From the NCBI RefSeq assembly GCF_000613945.1, contig NZ_BAJY01000006.1, positions 44,371 through 108,370 of the forward strand: a DNA stretch of 64,000 bases, in the 5' to 3' direction. Position 1 is the stretch's first letter, and every line of letters starts with the position of its first letter. The notes under the pieces were generated by a model. That model worked only from the letters and a program-made list of their open reading frames with translations, was not told the origin of the DNA and did no database searches. Positions 27,101-37,562 of this stretch are shown piece after piece. A program made the translations under genes and the position numbers. This DNA comes from Prevotella falsenii DSM 22864 = JCM 15124 (GTDB lineage Bacteria > Bacteroidota > Bacteroidia > Bacteroidales > Bacteroidaceae).

Positions 27101-29746
27101 TTCTTCTTTATACGGCAACTTCCAAGTGGTAAGGCTATTGCTTTGGTCGATAGCACCACTATCGAGCACTTTGTTGCCCGAGAAGATGGAATAAACCACA
27201 TGTTGGTCGGCATCGGTTGCACCAAACTGCACATAAATTGGCTTTCCGTCGCTTGGGAACTTATTTCCACTTATATAGAACCAATCGTGTGTCTCCACGA
27301 CAGGGCGTTTATCGTCCATTGAGAAGACGACAAACTCTTGCTCTAATGTGTCGTTCTCGCAAATGGCTTGCAACATATAGCGACCCGAACGCAGTGGTTT
27401 CAGGCTTACAACCTTATTGGCTTCCACCGTTGTATATTTATCAAAAGATGGCTTTTCTTTCTTAAAAAGAGCTATTGCATAGCGTACTTTCCCTTCAATA
27501 GGTTTACCCGCAGCATTTAAAAATGAGAATTTCAGCCGGTTCAAATCATCTTTCAACACCTTATCAGGCATGTCGCTCGTCAGCACGGTAGCCTTTGTGC
27601 CCAATGGCAACGATGCACTTGCCGACCGTGTTTCGCCTGCAACGTCTGTTACATCTGCATCGACAACAAAGTTATAGAACTTAGCAGACTGCCCGTAACC
27701 TCTGTTAGATGACTTTTTGGTTTTCTTTTCGTCAGGGAAGATGAAAGGTAATTCAATATCAAATTCACCTTTTTCATCGGTTACGGCTTTACTTTCGTAA
27801 ACTATCTCATCGGTATTTCCTCCATACCACCACCATAATACAGAATTACGGCTGACCGTATATGACACCTCTGCGCCTTGAACGGGCATACCTGAATAGG
27901 TTTTTGCACGTCCTTTCAGCTTTATGGTATCGCCAATGGCGTATTTTTCTTTATATTCGTCTATCTCTACCGTAAACGTCGGACGCTTGTACTCCTCTAC
28001 ATTAAAGTCTATCGAAGTCCCGTCCGCATTATTGGCATAGATTGAAAATTGTCCTGTAAGCAGACCTTTGGGCAGTTCAAAATCGGCAGCAGCCGTACCA
28101 AATTCATCGGTAACAACTTCTTTCGATGTTACATCCTCATAGTTGGCATCGCGCAAGGTGAGCTTTACGGTCTTGTTGGCAACAGCCTTGCTCTTCAATT
28201 CCTTATCGTTCTTCTTGTAAACAAGGAGCGAAGCGTGCACGGTTTGCCCGGGACGATAGACTTTCCTATCGGTAAACAAATCGTAAATCTCGGGTTCCGA
28301 AATCCTTTCGGCATTATAAAATTCCGTTCTAATGGTCGAATTAGGACACGCTTTGTCTGTTTGGGTAGACACGTAAACATTGTCCGGCTCGTCCTCACCA
28401 TACATATAATAAGCCTCGCCGCGTTCATTGGTTTCAATATATTTTATAATGGGAGGACGTCCATAGTAGCGATTTGTTTTCAACTTTATCTTGGCATTCG
28501 GTATCGGCTGCCCTGTTGTTGAATTAACCACCACATATCGTATCTTGCTTGCGGGTTGTTCTTCTGCTATTACATATAGATTTGTTACGTAATAGAGTTC
28601 GTACTGCGGGGCTAACCGCTTGTTCGACGACGCCAATTCCAACAAATAGACACCGACATCTAAACGGGGGAGTTCCAACGAGTCTTCTATTTCCTCGTAA
28701 GGAGTATTGATTGTATATGTGCGCTTAACGGTCTGTGCAGTAGCAGGCAACAGTTTCGTTTTTATTTTCGCTAAATCTTTCTGATTGTTGGGCGACAATT
28801 TATCATCGCCTGTCAGCGTTGTGCGTGTTATGGTCAGCGTCAAATCGTTGATATTCCTAACCTCAATGTTTTTCAAAATTCGTTCCTTATGGGGTGTACC
28901 CACATTTTGTGCTGCCCACATTCTGAACATGGGTGCTGTAAGGCGTTCGCGCTCGTTGCGCAAATAGTTGGTTTCTTGCCATGTTCCCCAACGCTTTAAG
29001 GCATCGTCTATATATTCGATACGCTGCTTTGCATCTATTTCTTCAAAGCGAGACAAGTATTTATATTTCTCTACAGCCACACTTCCGCATACCGGCAAGT
29101 CGCCATAACGTGCAATGAGCGAATCGAAAGCAGCTTTGTCGTTTTCGTCTTTTACATTCATATAGGCACTGTAACAAGCTGCCTCACGGTTGCCTACCGA
29201 TGTATAGTATTTATCAGCCACGTCGTATCGTTGCGCTTCGAAAGCTATAACGTGGAGAAGGTCGTTTTTAAATATGGCATCGTCTTTTCCTGCTTCTATC
29301 AACGGCGTGTACTTACCATACTCTACGCCTGCCAACAAGGCGGGATTAGCCACGGCTTTATCGAAATAATTTGTGTTCGGCTCGCTTTTGTCTTCACCGT
29401 TACCAAAAAGTTTGCCTAAAGCACAGCAATAAACGGCGTGCAACACCTTATCGGTTTTCTCGGCTTTAGCACAGAGTTTCTTCAAACGAGTCTTTTCCGA
29501 ATCTACCGAATCGGGCGATATTTGTGTCTGCAAACTTGAGGTCAGTAACTCGGCTGCCAACAAATTGCCATACGATTTCTCTTTCTGAGCCTTCGCAACA
29601 ATCTTTTTCAAAACGCTTATTTGTGTCTTGGGCAGGTCTTTCCCTTGCGCCACGTTTACTTGTTTCCACAATTCGGCGTAGCTCTGTGCAAACAAATTAA
29701 ATGACATCATAAACAATAATGTAAGTACAGTTAATAGTTTTTTCAT
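24108..29746 (-). CDS. Alpha-2-macroglobulin-like protein without thioester Cys (frameshifted)
   Basis: Starts at 29746 with a signal peptide (MKKLLTVLTLLFMMSFNLFA). The frame ends near 25577 (SALEKNQD) and the next frame continues LKEFALKETPWIMEA to 24108, so the two parts are one protein of about 1,880 residues with one missing base. Visible in order: an N-terminal helical region, MG-type beta domains with DLFTDRKVYRPGQTVHASLL (the classic MG2 entry), the ANG-like TFTLPESLTTWRFMGLAHDK, and an alpha/alpha thioester-domain region. Where active macroglobulins have PYGCxEQ this one reads LPYVADANEQ, so the thioester Cys is absent. The likely location is the periplasm or outer membrane, with an envelope-defence or protease-trap-like role inferred. 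Transcription is from a duplicated promoter. Confidence 0.88.
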
Positions 29747-29833
29747 AAACTTATCCTACTTTAGAAATAACTTAAAATACATACGAACAGTAGCTTTATC
29801 ACGTTTCTATCCGCAAAAAGTAACCTATCTTAT

Positions 29834-29976
29834 ATGCAAAGATAATGCAAGTGAACGCAATGTAAGGCTTGCTTACAGATTGCTGAACGCAGCTTAGCTT
29901 ATGCAAAGATAATGCAAGTGAACGCAATGTAAGGCTTGCTTACAGATTGCTGAACGCAGCTTATCTTATGCAAAGG
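29834..29976. repeat. Tandem 67-bp direct repeat carrying promoter elements
   Basis: Two copies of 67 bp start at 29834 and 29901 with almost no differences, and the first 8 bases of a third copy start at 29968. Each carries, on the minus strand, TATCTTTG (29837-29844, 29904-29911; the third reads TACCTTTG at 29971-29978). The macroglobulin gene therefore has up to three stacked -7 elements. Internal palindromes include AAGGCTTGCTTACAG and GCAATCTG stretches. This explains most of the 29747-30098 gap. Confidence 0.85.
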
Positions 29977-30052
29977 TACCCTTTTATGTTGTAAAAAACG
30001 AAAAAGTAGGATTTTTCATTATGCAAAATGATATTTTTTAATAGTTTTTCAG

Positions 30053-30060
30053 TATCTTTG
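30053..30060 (+). promoter_or_regulatory. Bacteroidetes -7 promoter
   Basis: TATCTTTG on the plus strand, 38 bases upstream of the ATG at 30099. Confidence 0.55.
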
Positions 30061-30098
30061 TAAATAGAAACATTTCGTCTAAATAAACATTTTAATAT

Positions 30099-30542
30099 AT
30101 GATAATTTTAAACATTGCCCTCGTTTTATTTACCGTGCTCTGCATAATTTGGTTGGCTAAACGAACAAAAATTATTCGCAGCAGACCGCAAAGGTATGTA
30201 GAACCTTTGCCCTATAAGCCTTTAGCTCTCAACGAAGTTAAAGAACTCTATACCGATGGCGAGCTTCTGTGCCGTGCAGGCTATATGCACTACCATTTAG
30301 ACATAGCCAACACAATTGCCGAAGACGAGGAAGGGCTATTCGTAGGCTACGCCACAGCCGACCCGCAACACGTCGGACGTATTTGCATTTACGACCTTCA
30401 GCACATCGAACGAGGACATATAGACAACCAAACCGACCTATACCGCAGTCTTTCTACTCGCAAACAGGCTGCCGTATATGGGTTTTTGCTGCACAACGAA
30501 GCAAAAGGATACTACGGAGAAGTATGCGTAAAAGTAAGATAG
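30099..30542 (+). CDS. Small protein with one N-terminal membrane helix, unknown function
   Basis: 147 residues: one hydrophobic helix (ILNIALVLFTVLCIIWLA) at residues 2-20, a basic stop-transfer (KRTKIIRSRPQRY), then a soluble domain of about 115 residues with helix- and strand-forming segments (LPYKPLALNEVKELYTDGEL, VGRICIYDLQHIERG). An N-in, C-out or anchored cytoplasmic form cannot be told apart. It has its own promoter and precedes clpB by 157 bases. No family was recognised. Confidence 0.65.
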   Translation: MIILNIALVLFTVLCIIWLAKRTKIIRSRPQRYVEPLPYKPLALNEVKELYTDGELLCRAGYMHYHLDIANTIAEDEEGLFVGYATADPQHVGRICIYDLQHIERGHIDNQTDLYRSLSTRKQAAVYGFLLHNEAKGYYGEVCVKVR

Positions 30543-30699
30543 ACAAGCTAAAAACAGGCAATAATAGTATCTTTACAAAAGCAGAACAATACAAGAGATG
30601 TCAAAATGTCGGTATTTTTGCCAATTTGTCGGACGCTTATACTTAGGAACAAAGTTTGAAATAATAAGGAACAGAACATAAAATGAAAGGAGAAAAACT

Positions 30700-33286
30700 A
30701 TGACATTAGACAAATTTACAATTAAAGCACAAGAAGCTATACAAGCCGCAGTAGGCTTGGCGAGTCGCAACGGACAACAAGTGGTTGAGCCATTGCACAT
30801 TCTTGCAGGTGTAATAGAAAAGGGAAAAGACGTGGTAAACTATCTTTTCCATAAGTCGGGCATTAATCTGCAAATGGTAGAAAATGCCGTAAGAAACGAA
30901 ATTACACACTTGCCGAAGGTTTCGGGAGGCGAGCCTTACCTCTCTGCCGATGCCAACAAAGTGATGCAAACAACAATGGACGAGTCGCAGAAAATGGGCG
31001 ACGACTTCGTAAGCATCGAACCCTTGCTGCTCGCACTCTTAACAGTAAACTCTACGGCAAGCCGCATTCTGAAGGACGCAGGCTGCACAGAGCAGACCAT
31101 GAGAGCAGCCATTGCAGAACTACGACAAGGTTCAAAGGTGCAAACAGAAAGCGGCGACGAGAACTATCAGGCATTATCGAAATACGCACGCAACTTGGTG
31201 GAAGACGCACGAGCAGGAAAACTCGACCCGGTAATCGGGCGCGACGAAGAAATACGCCGTGTGTTGCAAATTCTTTCTCGAAGAACAAAGAACAATCCTA
31301 TCCTCATTGGCGAACCGGGTACGGGTAAAACAGCATTGTAGAGGGGTTAGCAGGGCGTATTATTCGTGGCGATGTGCCCGAAAACCTGAAAGACAAGCAA
31401 CTCTACTCGTTGGATATGGGTGCATTGGTAGCAGGTGCGAAATACAAAGGTGAGTTCGAGGAACGACTGAAAAGCGTTATCAAGGAGGTAACAAATGCTG
31501 ACGGCAACATTATTCTCTTCATCGACGAAATCCATACGCTCGTTGGAGCAGGTGGCGGAGAGGGAGCAATGGACGCTGCCAACATATTGAAACCAGCCCT
31601 TGCACGAGGCGAGTTGCGTGCCATCGGTGCGACAACGCTCAATGAATATCAAAAATATTTCGAGAAAGACAAGGCTCTCGAACGCCGTTTCCAGACTGTT
31701 ATGGTAGACGAACCCGATGAATTGGACGCTATTTCCATACTTCGAGGACTGAAAGAACGCTACGAGAACCACCACAAAGTGCGCATTCAAGACGATGCCT
31801 GCATTGCTGCGGTGCAACTTTCGGAGCGTTATATATCCGACAGATTTCTGCCCGACAAGGCAATAGACTTGATGGACGAAGCCGCAGCAAAGCTTCGTAT
31901 GGAGCGCGATTCTGTTCCTGAAGAGTTAGACGAGATAACTCGCCGGCTCAAACAATTGGAAATCGAACGCGAAGCCATTAAGCGCGAAAACGATACCGAA
32001 AAGATTGCGCTCTTGGACAAGGAGATTGCCGAACTCAAGGAGCAAGAAACAAGTTTCAAAGCGAAGTGGGAAAACGAGAAAAACTTAGTGAACAAAATCC
32101 AACAAGACAAGGAAGAGATTGAGCACTTGAAGTTTGAAGCGGACAGAGCAGAACGCGAAGGCAACTACGAGCGCGTTGCGGAAATCCGTTACTCTCGTTT
32201 GAAAGCGTTGGAAGACGACATTAAGAACATACAACTGCAGTTGCAGGCAACGCAAGGCGGCGATGCATGATTAGAGAAGTGGTTACGGCTGAGGATATTG
32301 CAGAAGTTGTGAGCCGATGGACGGGTATTCCCGTAACAAGAATGTTGCAGAGCGAGCGCGAAAAGCTGCTCCATCTTGAGGAAGAGCTGCACAAACGTGT
32401 CATCGGACAGGAAGAAGCCATCACTGCAGTAGCCGATGCGGTGCGACGTTCGCGTGCCGGTTTGCAAGACCCGAAGAAACCGATAGCGTCTTTTATCTTC
32501 CTTGGAACAACGGGTACAGGTAAGACCGAGTTGGCAAAGGCGTTGGCTGAATACTTGTTCAACGATGAAACGATGATGACGCGCATTGATATGAGCGAGT
32601 ATCAAGAGAAGTTCAGCGTATCACGCCTTATCGGTGCTCCTCCGGGATACGTCGGTTACGATGAAGGAGGGCAACTTACGGAAGCCGTTCGTCGCAAGCC
32701 GTACTCTGTGGTATTGTTCGATGAAATAGAAAAGGCGCACCCCGACGTGTTCAATATTCTGTTGCAGGTGCTCGACGACGGACATTTGACGGACAACAAA
32801 GGGCGTACGGTGAACTTTAAGAACACCATCATCATCATGACATCGAACCTTGGGTCGCAATATATCCAGCAAGAATTTGCCCATCTCACGGAGGACAACC
32901 GACAAGAGATTATCGACAATGCACGCGACATCGTGATGGAGATGCTGAAACAAAACATTCGTCCGGAATTCCTGAACCGTATCGACGAAACGATAATGTT
33001 CCTCCCGCTCACGCAAAGCGAGATTTCAAAGATAGTAACCTTGCAGCTCAACCGTGTAAAGGCAATGCTTGCACCGCAAGGTTTCACGTTGGAATGGACG
33101 GAAAGTGCCGTTGCTTATCTTGCCAAAGTGGGCTACGACCCCGAATTTGGTGCCCGTCCCGTGAAGCGAGCCATACAGCGTTACGTGCTGAACGACCTTA
33201 GCAAGGCAATACTTGCCGAGACCGTGAGCCGCGAAAAGCCTGTCATTATCGACGACTTTGGCGATGGTTTGGTATTCCACAATTAA
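30700..33286 (+). CDS. clpB: ATP-dependent chaperone ClpB (two frameshifts)
   Basis: Hsp100 disaggregase that works with DnaK. In order: the Clp N-domain ([20 protein letters not shown]), NBD1 with Walker [10 protein letters not shown], pore loop [12 protein letters not shown] and Walker [15 protein letters not shown], the coiled-coil M-domain (residues about 400-530), and NBD2 with Walker [19 protein letters not shown] and [13 protein letters not shown]. The frame is lost near 31340 inside NBD1 and near 32266, where GGDA runs into [12 protein letters not shown]. One base missing at each restores a protein of about 862 residues, the usual ClpB length. The second Walker A is GTTGTGKTE rather than the common GPTGVGKTE. 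Confidence 0.95.
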
Positions 33287-33298
33287 CGAAAAAGGTTA

Positions 33299-33340
33299 AG
33301 GAGTTAGCGGAAATGAACTTCCGTCCGACTCCTTTTTTCT
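33299..33340 (+). terminator. clpB terminator
   Basis: An interrupted stem, AGGAGT and CGGAA pairing with TTCCG and ACTCCT, followed by TTTTTTCTTTC, 13 bases beyond the clpB stop. Confidence 0.8.
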
Positions 33341-33410
33341 TTCTTTCCAATCTCTTTCCAACTACCTTTTTATATATACGCTGATACCGTATCGCGAGAG
33401 TGAATAAAAA

Positions 33411-33490
33411 AATATGACGTCATATTTACCAAAATATGACGTCATATTTGCTTGGAAATGACGTCATATTTTTCTAAAGATGATGTCATA
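33411..33490. repeat. 22-bp-period palindromic array, TGACGTCA family, A5
   Basis: TGACGTCA lies at 33415, 33437 and 33459, and a variant TGATGTCA at 33481, each exactly 22 bp apart. All are inside AATATGACGTCATATT-like palindromes with variable linkers. It lies in the gap between clpB and the zinc-ribbon gene (33287-33692), which otherwise holds the clpB terminator and a promoter. Confidence 0.88.
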
Positions 33491-33593
33491 TCAGTCCAAG
33501 CACCTAAAGATTAAGGCAAAAAACATATAATAATCCTCCCCGATTTAATCTTTAAAAACTTCCATTTTATTTTGATTAATGTATGAATTAACG

Positions 33594-33601
33594 TACCTTT
33601 G
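33594..33601 (+). promoter_or_regulatory. Bacteroidetes -7 promoter of the zinc-ribbon gene
   Basis: TACCTTTG on the plus strand, about 92 bases upstream of the ATG at 33693. Confidence 0.5.
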
Positions 33602-33692
33602 CCAACGTTTCAGTAAGCCAAATGAGCAACGCCAAACTTGTTTGGCAGTGCCATAGCGAGAATTTAACCCAAAATACAAGAATAGAAGCAAT

Positions 33693-34200
33693 ATGAAATG
33701 TCGGAACTGCCACACAGAAGTGAACGAAAAAGAACAGCAATGCCCCAATTGCGGTGCACCTTTACATAACGACAAAGACGAGCCTACCATCGGTCGGGGG
33801 TTGGTGATATTCATCATTATAGGCACCATCTTCCTTGTCGGATTTGGCTTTTTCTATTATTTCAACCACAAGAACGACCCCAAATACACCCTTACTTCAA
33901 TAGAACCCGATTCTAATCTGGCAGAAAAAAAACGCTGTAAAGTTAGACACTCTTGTGCGCGATATGCTGGCAAAAGACTCGTTGGAAGACGAAGAAGCAA
34001 AGCAAGCCGAAAAGGTTTTGAACAGTATTCGAGGGAAACGAAACAAGCGTAACGGCACGGACAGCAAGCAAAAATCGAGCGAAGAAGCCGTTCCGGTAAT
34101 TGTACCGTCTAACCCCGACGACAACAACGCAACACCAACCGTAGTACCTACCACGCCCCTTGCACCGAAACCACGCATAGAAAAGATTGAAGTAAGGTAA
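33693..34200 (+). CDS. Zinc-ribbon membrane protein (frameshifted), unknown function
   Basis: MKCRNCHTEVNEKEQQCPNC gives a four-Cys zinc ribbon (residues 3, 6, 17 and 20). A membrane helix follows (GLVIFIIIGTIFLVGFGFFY). The frame then breaks in an 8-A run near 33925; the other frame continues NAVKLDTLVRDMLAKD and ends in a Pro/Thr-rich tail (NATPTVVPTTPLAPKPRIEK). Here an extra rather than a missing base explains the break. Corrected length is about 169 residues. Similar short zinc-ribbon/one-helix proteins are common in Bacteroidetes without known function. Confidence 0.75.
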
Positions 34201-34230
34201 CAGAATTTCTACACGTGGGGTGCAATTCTG
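34201..34230. terminator. Weak hairpin between convergent genes
   Basis: CAGAATT and AATTCTG are separated by 16 bases, between the zinc-ribbon stop (34200) and the trmO stop (34234). The loop includes CACGTGGGGTGCAA, which resembles the right arm of the hairpin at 23083. Confidence 0.4.
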
Positions 34231-34233
34231 CTT

Positions 34234-34917
34234 TCAGGAAACAACTTCCACAACGATACAGCGTCCGTTTTCCACCCGAAAGCGGACGTCTTTGTTTTCA
34301 AACCGCATTCCGTAAATGCGATTGGCATCGTGCTGATAGTGCGGACGCGGGTCTTGTGCAAGCAGTTTCGACAGGGCTTTTATTTCTTCCTTGCTGAAAT
34401 ATTCGCTTATATTATCGGGCAATTCCACCTCCAACGGTTCCCAAACATAAGTATCGGTATAGCCGCCGCGCACCTCTGCATGCGCATCTACATACGGCAG
34501 ATAAGGCTTAACATCGTAAATAGGCGTCCCGTCCATTAAGTCAGCCCCCGAAACCTCTACAACACCTTTACCAATCTTTGCAATTCGCACCGACGACAAG
34601 CCCAAGCCATTGGGTCGGAAGGGCGAACGCGAAGCAAAAACCCCTACCCTTTCGTTGCCGCCCAAACGTGGCGGACGCACCATAAGGCTGTCCTCCTCAT
34701 TCCATTTTTTACCACCGGCAGGCTCGTTCGCCGAGAAACCCCATATCAACCAAACATAATCGAAACCTTCCAAGCCACGCAAGGCATCTTCGTTGCTGAA
34801 TTTCGGTTCAAAAACAATGCGTCCTCTCAGTTCGTTTACCAATCCGCTTTGGCGCGGAATGCCAAACTTTGTGGTAAACGGAGAACGAAAATAAGCTATC
34901 GGTTCTATTTCTTTCAT
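34234..34917 (-). CDS. trmO: tRNA (t6A37) N6-methyltransferase, TsaA/TrmO family
   Basis: SAM-dependent methylation of threonylcarbamoyl-A37 in tRNA-Thr. 227 residues in the TrmO beta-barrel family: PIAYFRSPFTTKFGIPRQ at the start, FDYVWLIWGF, RPPRLGGNERVGVFASRSPF with the RSPxRPNGLG SAM site, and DLMDGTPIYDVKPYLPY. It has a C-terminal extension (SKLLAQDPRPHYQHD), as in the E. coli enzyme. A TAAGTTTG element ends only a few bases before the ATG, so the mRNA is probably leaderless. Confidence 0.93.
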   Translation of the reverse strand: MKEIEPIAYFRSPFTTKFGIPRQSGLVNELRGRIVFEPKFSNEDALRGLEGFDYVWLIWGFSANEPAGGKKWNEEDSLMVRPPRLGGNERVGVFASRSPFRPNGLGLSSVRIAKIGKGVVEVSGADLMDGTPIYDVKPYLPYVDAHAEVRGGYTDTYVWEPLEVELPDNISEYFSKEEIKALSKLLAQDPRPHYQHDANRIYGMRFENKDVRFRVENGRCIVVEVVS

Positions 34918-35013
34918 ACGGCAAACTTACATAAAAATCGCAAAAACAGACAAGCAACCAAGCCTTTGCTGTGATTTTCTTGACAATTAACGCATGTTTT
35001 GCCATTTTTTAAT

Positions 35014-35021
35014 TATCTTTG
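35014..35021 (+). promoter_or_regulatory. Bacteroidetes -7 promoter of the OPT gene
   Basis: TATCTTTG on the plus strand, with a TTTTGCC -33-like element about 16 bases upstream; 72 bases before the ATG at 35094. Confidence 0.6.
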
Positions 35022-35093
35022 CGACTGCTATTCAATAAAAGTTTGCAAAATTGCAACTTAACTTTACCTTAACAATAACATACAACTAAGGAT

Positions 35094-37081
35094 ATGGAAA
35101 ATAAAGAAAAACAAAACATTGAACTTCCCGAGAACGCCTTTCGAGAACTGAAAGAGGGCGAGGAATATCAACCCGTGATGAGCCCGAACAAGGTTTATCC
35201 CGAAGTAAGTACGTGGTCGGTAACATGGGGATTGGTAATGGTGGTGCTGTTTTCGGCAGCTGCTGCTACTTAGGACTTAAAGTCGGACAGGTATTCGAGG
35301 CTGCCATACCGATTGCAATTATTGCCATTGGCATGTCGTCGGCTACCAAACGCAAGAACGCGCTGGGCGAAAACGTCATCATTCAGAGCATCGGAGCTTG
35401 CTCGGGTGCAGTTGTTGCAGGCGGCATCTTCGTTATGCCTGCCATTTACATGCTCGATTTGCAAGCCGACTTCTTTCAAATATTCATTGCGGCAGCGTTG
35501 GGCGGCATCTTGGGTATTCTTTTCTTAATCCCGTTCCGCAAGTATTTCGTTAAGGAACAGCACGGTAAATATCCTTTCCCTGAAGCTACGGCTACCACGC
35601 AGGTGCTCGTAAGTGGCGAGAAAGGAGGCAGTCAGGCGAAGCCATTGTTGCTTGCGGGTCTTGTGGGTGGTCTCTACGACTTCAGTGTAGCTACGTTCGG
35701 CTGGTGGAACGAAACCGTTACGAGCCGTATGATTGGCTTTGGCGAGACCATTGCCGACAAGGCTAAACTTGTTTTCAAGGTAAATACAGGTGCGGCTGTC
35801 TTGGGCTTGGGCTACATCATCGGTCTGAAATATGCCTTCATTATCTGTATGGGCTCGCTCACGGTATGGTGGTTGATAGTTCCGGGAATGGCACTCTTGT
35901 TCCCCGACACTGTGCTGAACCAATGGGACCCAAGCGTTATTGCCACGGTGGGCAGCATGTCGGCAGAGGAAATCTTTAAGAACTACGCCCGCTCAATCGG
36001 TATTGGCGGCATAGCAATGTCTGGCGTTATCGGCATCGTAAAGTCGTGGGGCATTATCAAAAGTGCTGTCAGCTTAGCTTCAAGAGAGATGAAGGGCAAG
36101 GGTGCAGACCAAGAAGAGGCGATAAGAACGCAACGCGACATTTCGTTTAAGATAATTGCTTTCGGCAGTATTACAACTTTGGTGATAACCTTCTTGTTCT
36201 TCTACTTTGGCGTAATGCAGTTCAATCTGTTACACGCCGTTGTCGGTATCGTGCTCGTGGCACTGATTGCCTTCCTCTTCACAACGGTTGCAGCAAACGC
36301 CATTGCCATTGTCGGCTCTAACCCGGTATCGGGTATGACGCTGATGACACTTATCTTGGCTTCTGTGGTGATGGTAGCTGTCGGACTGAAAGGCAATTCG
36401 GGTATGTTGGCAGCCTTGCTGATGGGTGGTGTAGTATGTACCGCCCTATCGATGGCAGGCTCGTTCATCACCGACTTGAAGATTGGTTACTGGCTCGGTA
36501 CCACACCTAAGAAACAGGAAACTTGGAAGTTTCTCGGCACCGTCGTATCGGCAGCAACCGTTGCAGGTGTAATGATTGTGTTGGACAAGACCTACGGTTT
36601 CAACTCCGGACAGTTGGCGGCACCGCAGGCAAACGCCATGGCAGCCGTGATTAAGCCCTTGATGAGCGGACAGGGTGCGCCTTGGATTCTTTACGGTATA
36701 GGTGCTGTGTTGGCATTGGTGTTAGACCGTTGCAAAGTGCCTGCGTTGGCATTCTCGCTCGGTATGTTCATTCCTATTCAGCTGAACATTCCTTTAATCA
36801 TTGGTGGTGCGGTGAACTGGTTTGTTACAACACGTTCTAAAGACGAGCAAATCAACAAACTACGTGGCGACAAGGGTACGCTCATCGCATCGGGTTTCAT
36901 TGCCGGCGGTGCGCTGATGGGCGTTGTTTCTGCGCTGATTAAGTTCTTCGGTGTCGAGTTCGACCACGCTGAATGGTGGCAAAACCACCTTTCCGAACTT
37001 CTCGCACTTGTTGCTTACATCGCTTTGATACTCTATTTTATTGCGGCAACCAAACTTTCGGACAAGGAAAAAGAAGCGTAA
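35094..37081 (+). CDS. OPT family oligopeptide transporter (frameshifted)
   Basis: The ATG at 35094 gives MENKEKQNIELPENAFRELK and then SWVTWGLV-like first-helix sequence (STWSVTWGLVMVVLFSAAAA). A stop appears near 35272, and the next frame continues YLGLKVGQVFEAAIPIAI, so one base is missing. The unit runs to 37081, about 663 residues with some 14-16 helices. The OPT signatures are AAIPIAIIAIGMSSATKRKNA (first 20 residues visible) and VASNPVSGMT-like AIVGSNPVSGMTLM. It is probably a proton-coupled importer of short peptides; a siderophore or metal-chelate substrate is possible. Monocistronic, with a clear terminator. Confidence 0.9.
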
Positions 37082-37089
37082 ACATATTG

Positions 37090-37128
37090 AAAAGCGGCAA
37101 ACAACGGTGAATTGTTTGCCGCTTTTCA
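37090..37128 (+). terminator. Terminator of the OPT gene
   Basis: AAAAGCGGCAAACAA pairs perfectly with TTGTTTGCCGCTTTT around a 7-base loop, followed by CATTTC. Confidence 0.85.
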
Positions 37129-37267
37129 TTTCTCGAAATAGCTACAAATGTTTATGGATAGCAACACTCTCCCTTCGCAACAACCTTTTTCCACACTACC
37201 ATTTCGCAGGTTTTTATTCTCATTTTTAGCACCTTACGCTTGCAAAAGCTTTTATTCATCAAATTAT

Positions 37268-37350
37268 TTACACGTAAATAATTATTTCTTTACGTGTAAG
37301 TAAATATTTACTTACGTGTAGAAAAATATTTCTTTACGTGTAAGTAATTC
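37268..37350. repeat. 22-bp-period palindromic array, TTACACGTAA family, copy A2
   Basis: Units start at 37268, 37290, 37312 and 37334. Cores: TTACACGTAA, TTACGTGTAA, TTACGTGTAG, TTACGTGTAA. Flanks on both sides (CAAATTATTTACACG; GACAAAAACTTTCGATG) match A1 at 5967. It lies between the OPT terminator and the TPP riboswitch; nothing else is seen in that gap. Confidence 0.88.
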
Positions 37351-37455
37351 ATCTGACAAAAACTTTCGATGTATATAAGAAACGATTGTTGCGCCTTTTC
37401 TTGGCTATTCCGGACGAATATTGTAATTTTGCAGTGGTTATCAAAATGATAATTA

Positions 37456-37535
37456 AGGGGTGCTTGTTCGTTTGAACTTGCTGAGAATAGACCCATAACC
37501 TGATACGGATAATGCCGTCGTAGGGAAACTCCCCT
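37456..37535 (+). promoter_or_regulatory. Thiamine pyrophosphate (TPP) riboswitch
   Basis: The THI-box core is complete: AAGGGGTGC opens P1, then GCTGAGAATAGACCC, AACCTGATACGGATAATGCC, and CGTAGGGAAACTCCCC closes P1. It ends 28 bases before the ATG of the TonB receptor. TPP binding should reduce expression of the three thiamine genes. No strong terminator lies between aptamer and ATG, so control of translation start is more likely than attenuation here. Confidence 0.95.
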
Positions 37536-37562
37536 TCTGTTTTATTATTCAAAATACATAAT

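Noticed and set aside
30700..33286. clpB, nadC, nrdJ and others as true pseudogenes
   Set aside because: Both sides of each break are fully conserved with intact motifs, and many such breaks in essential genes point to sequence error.
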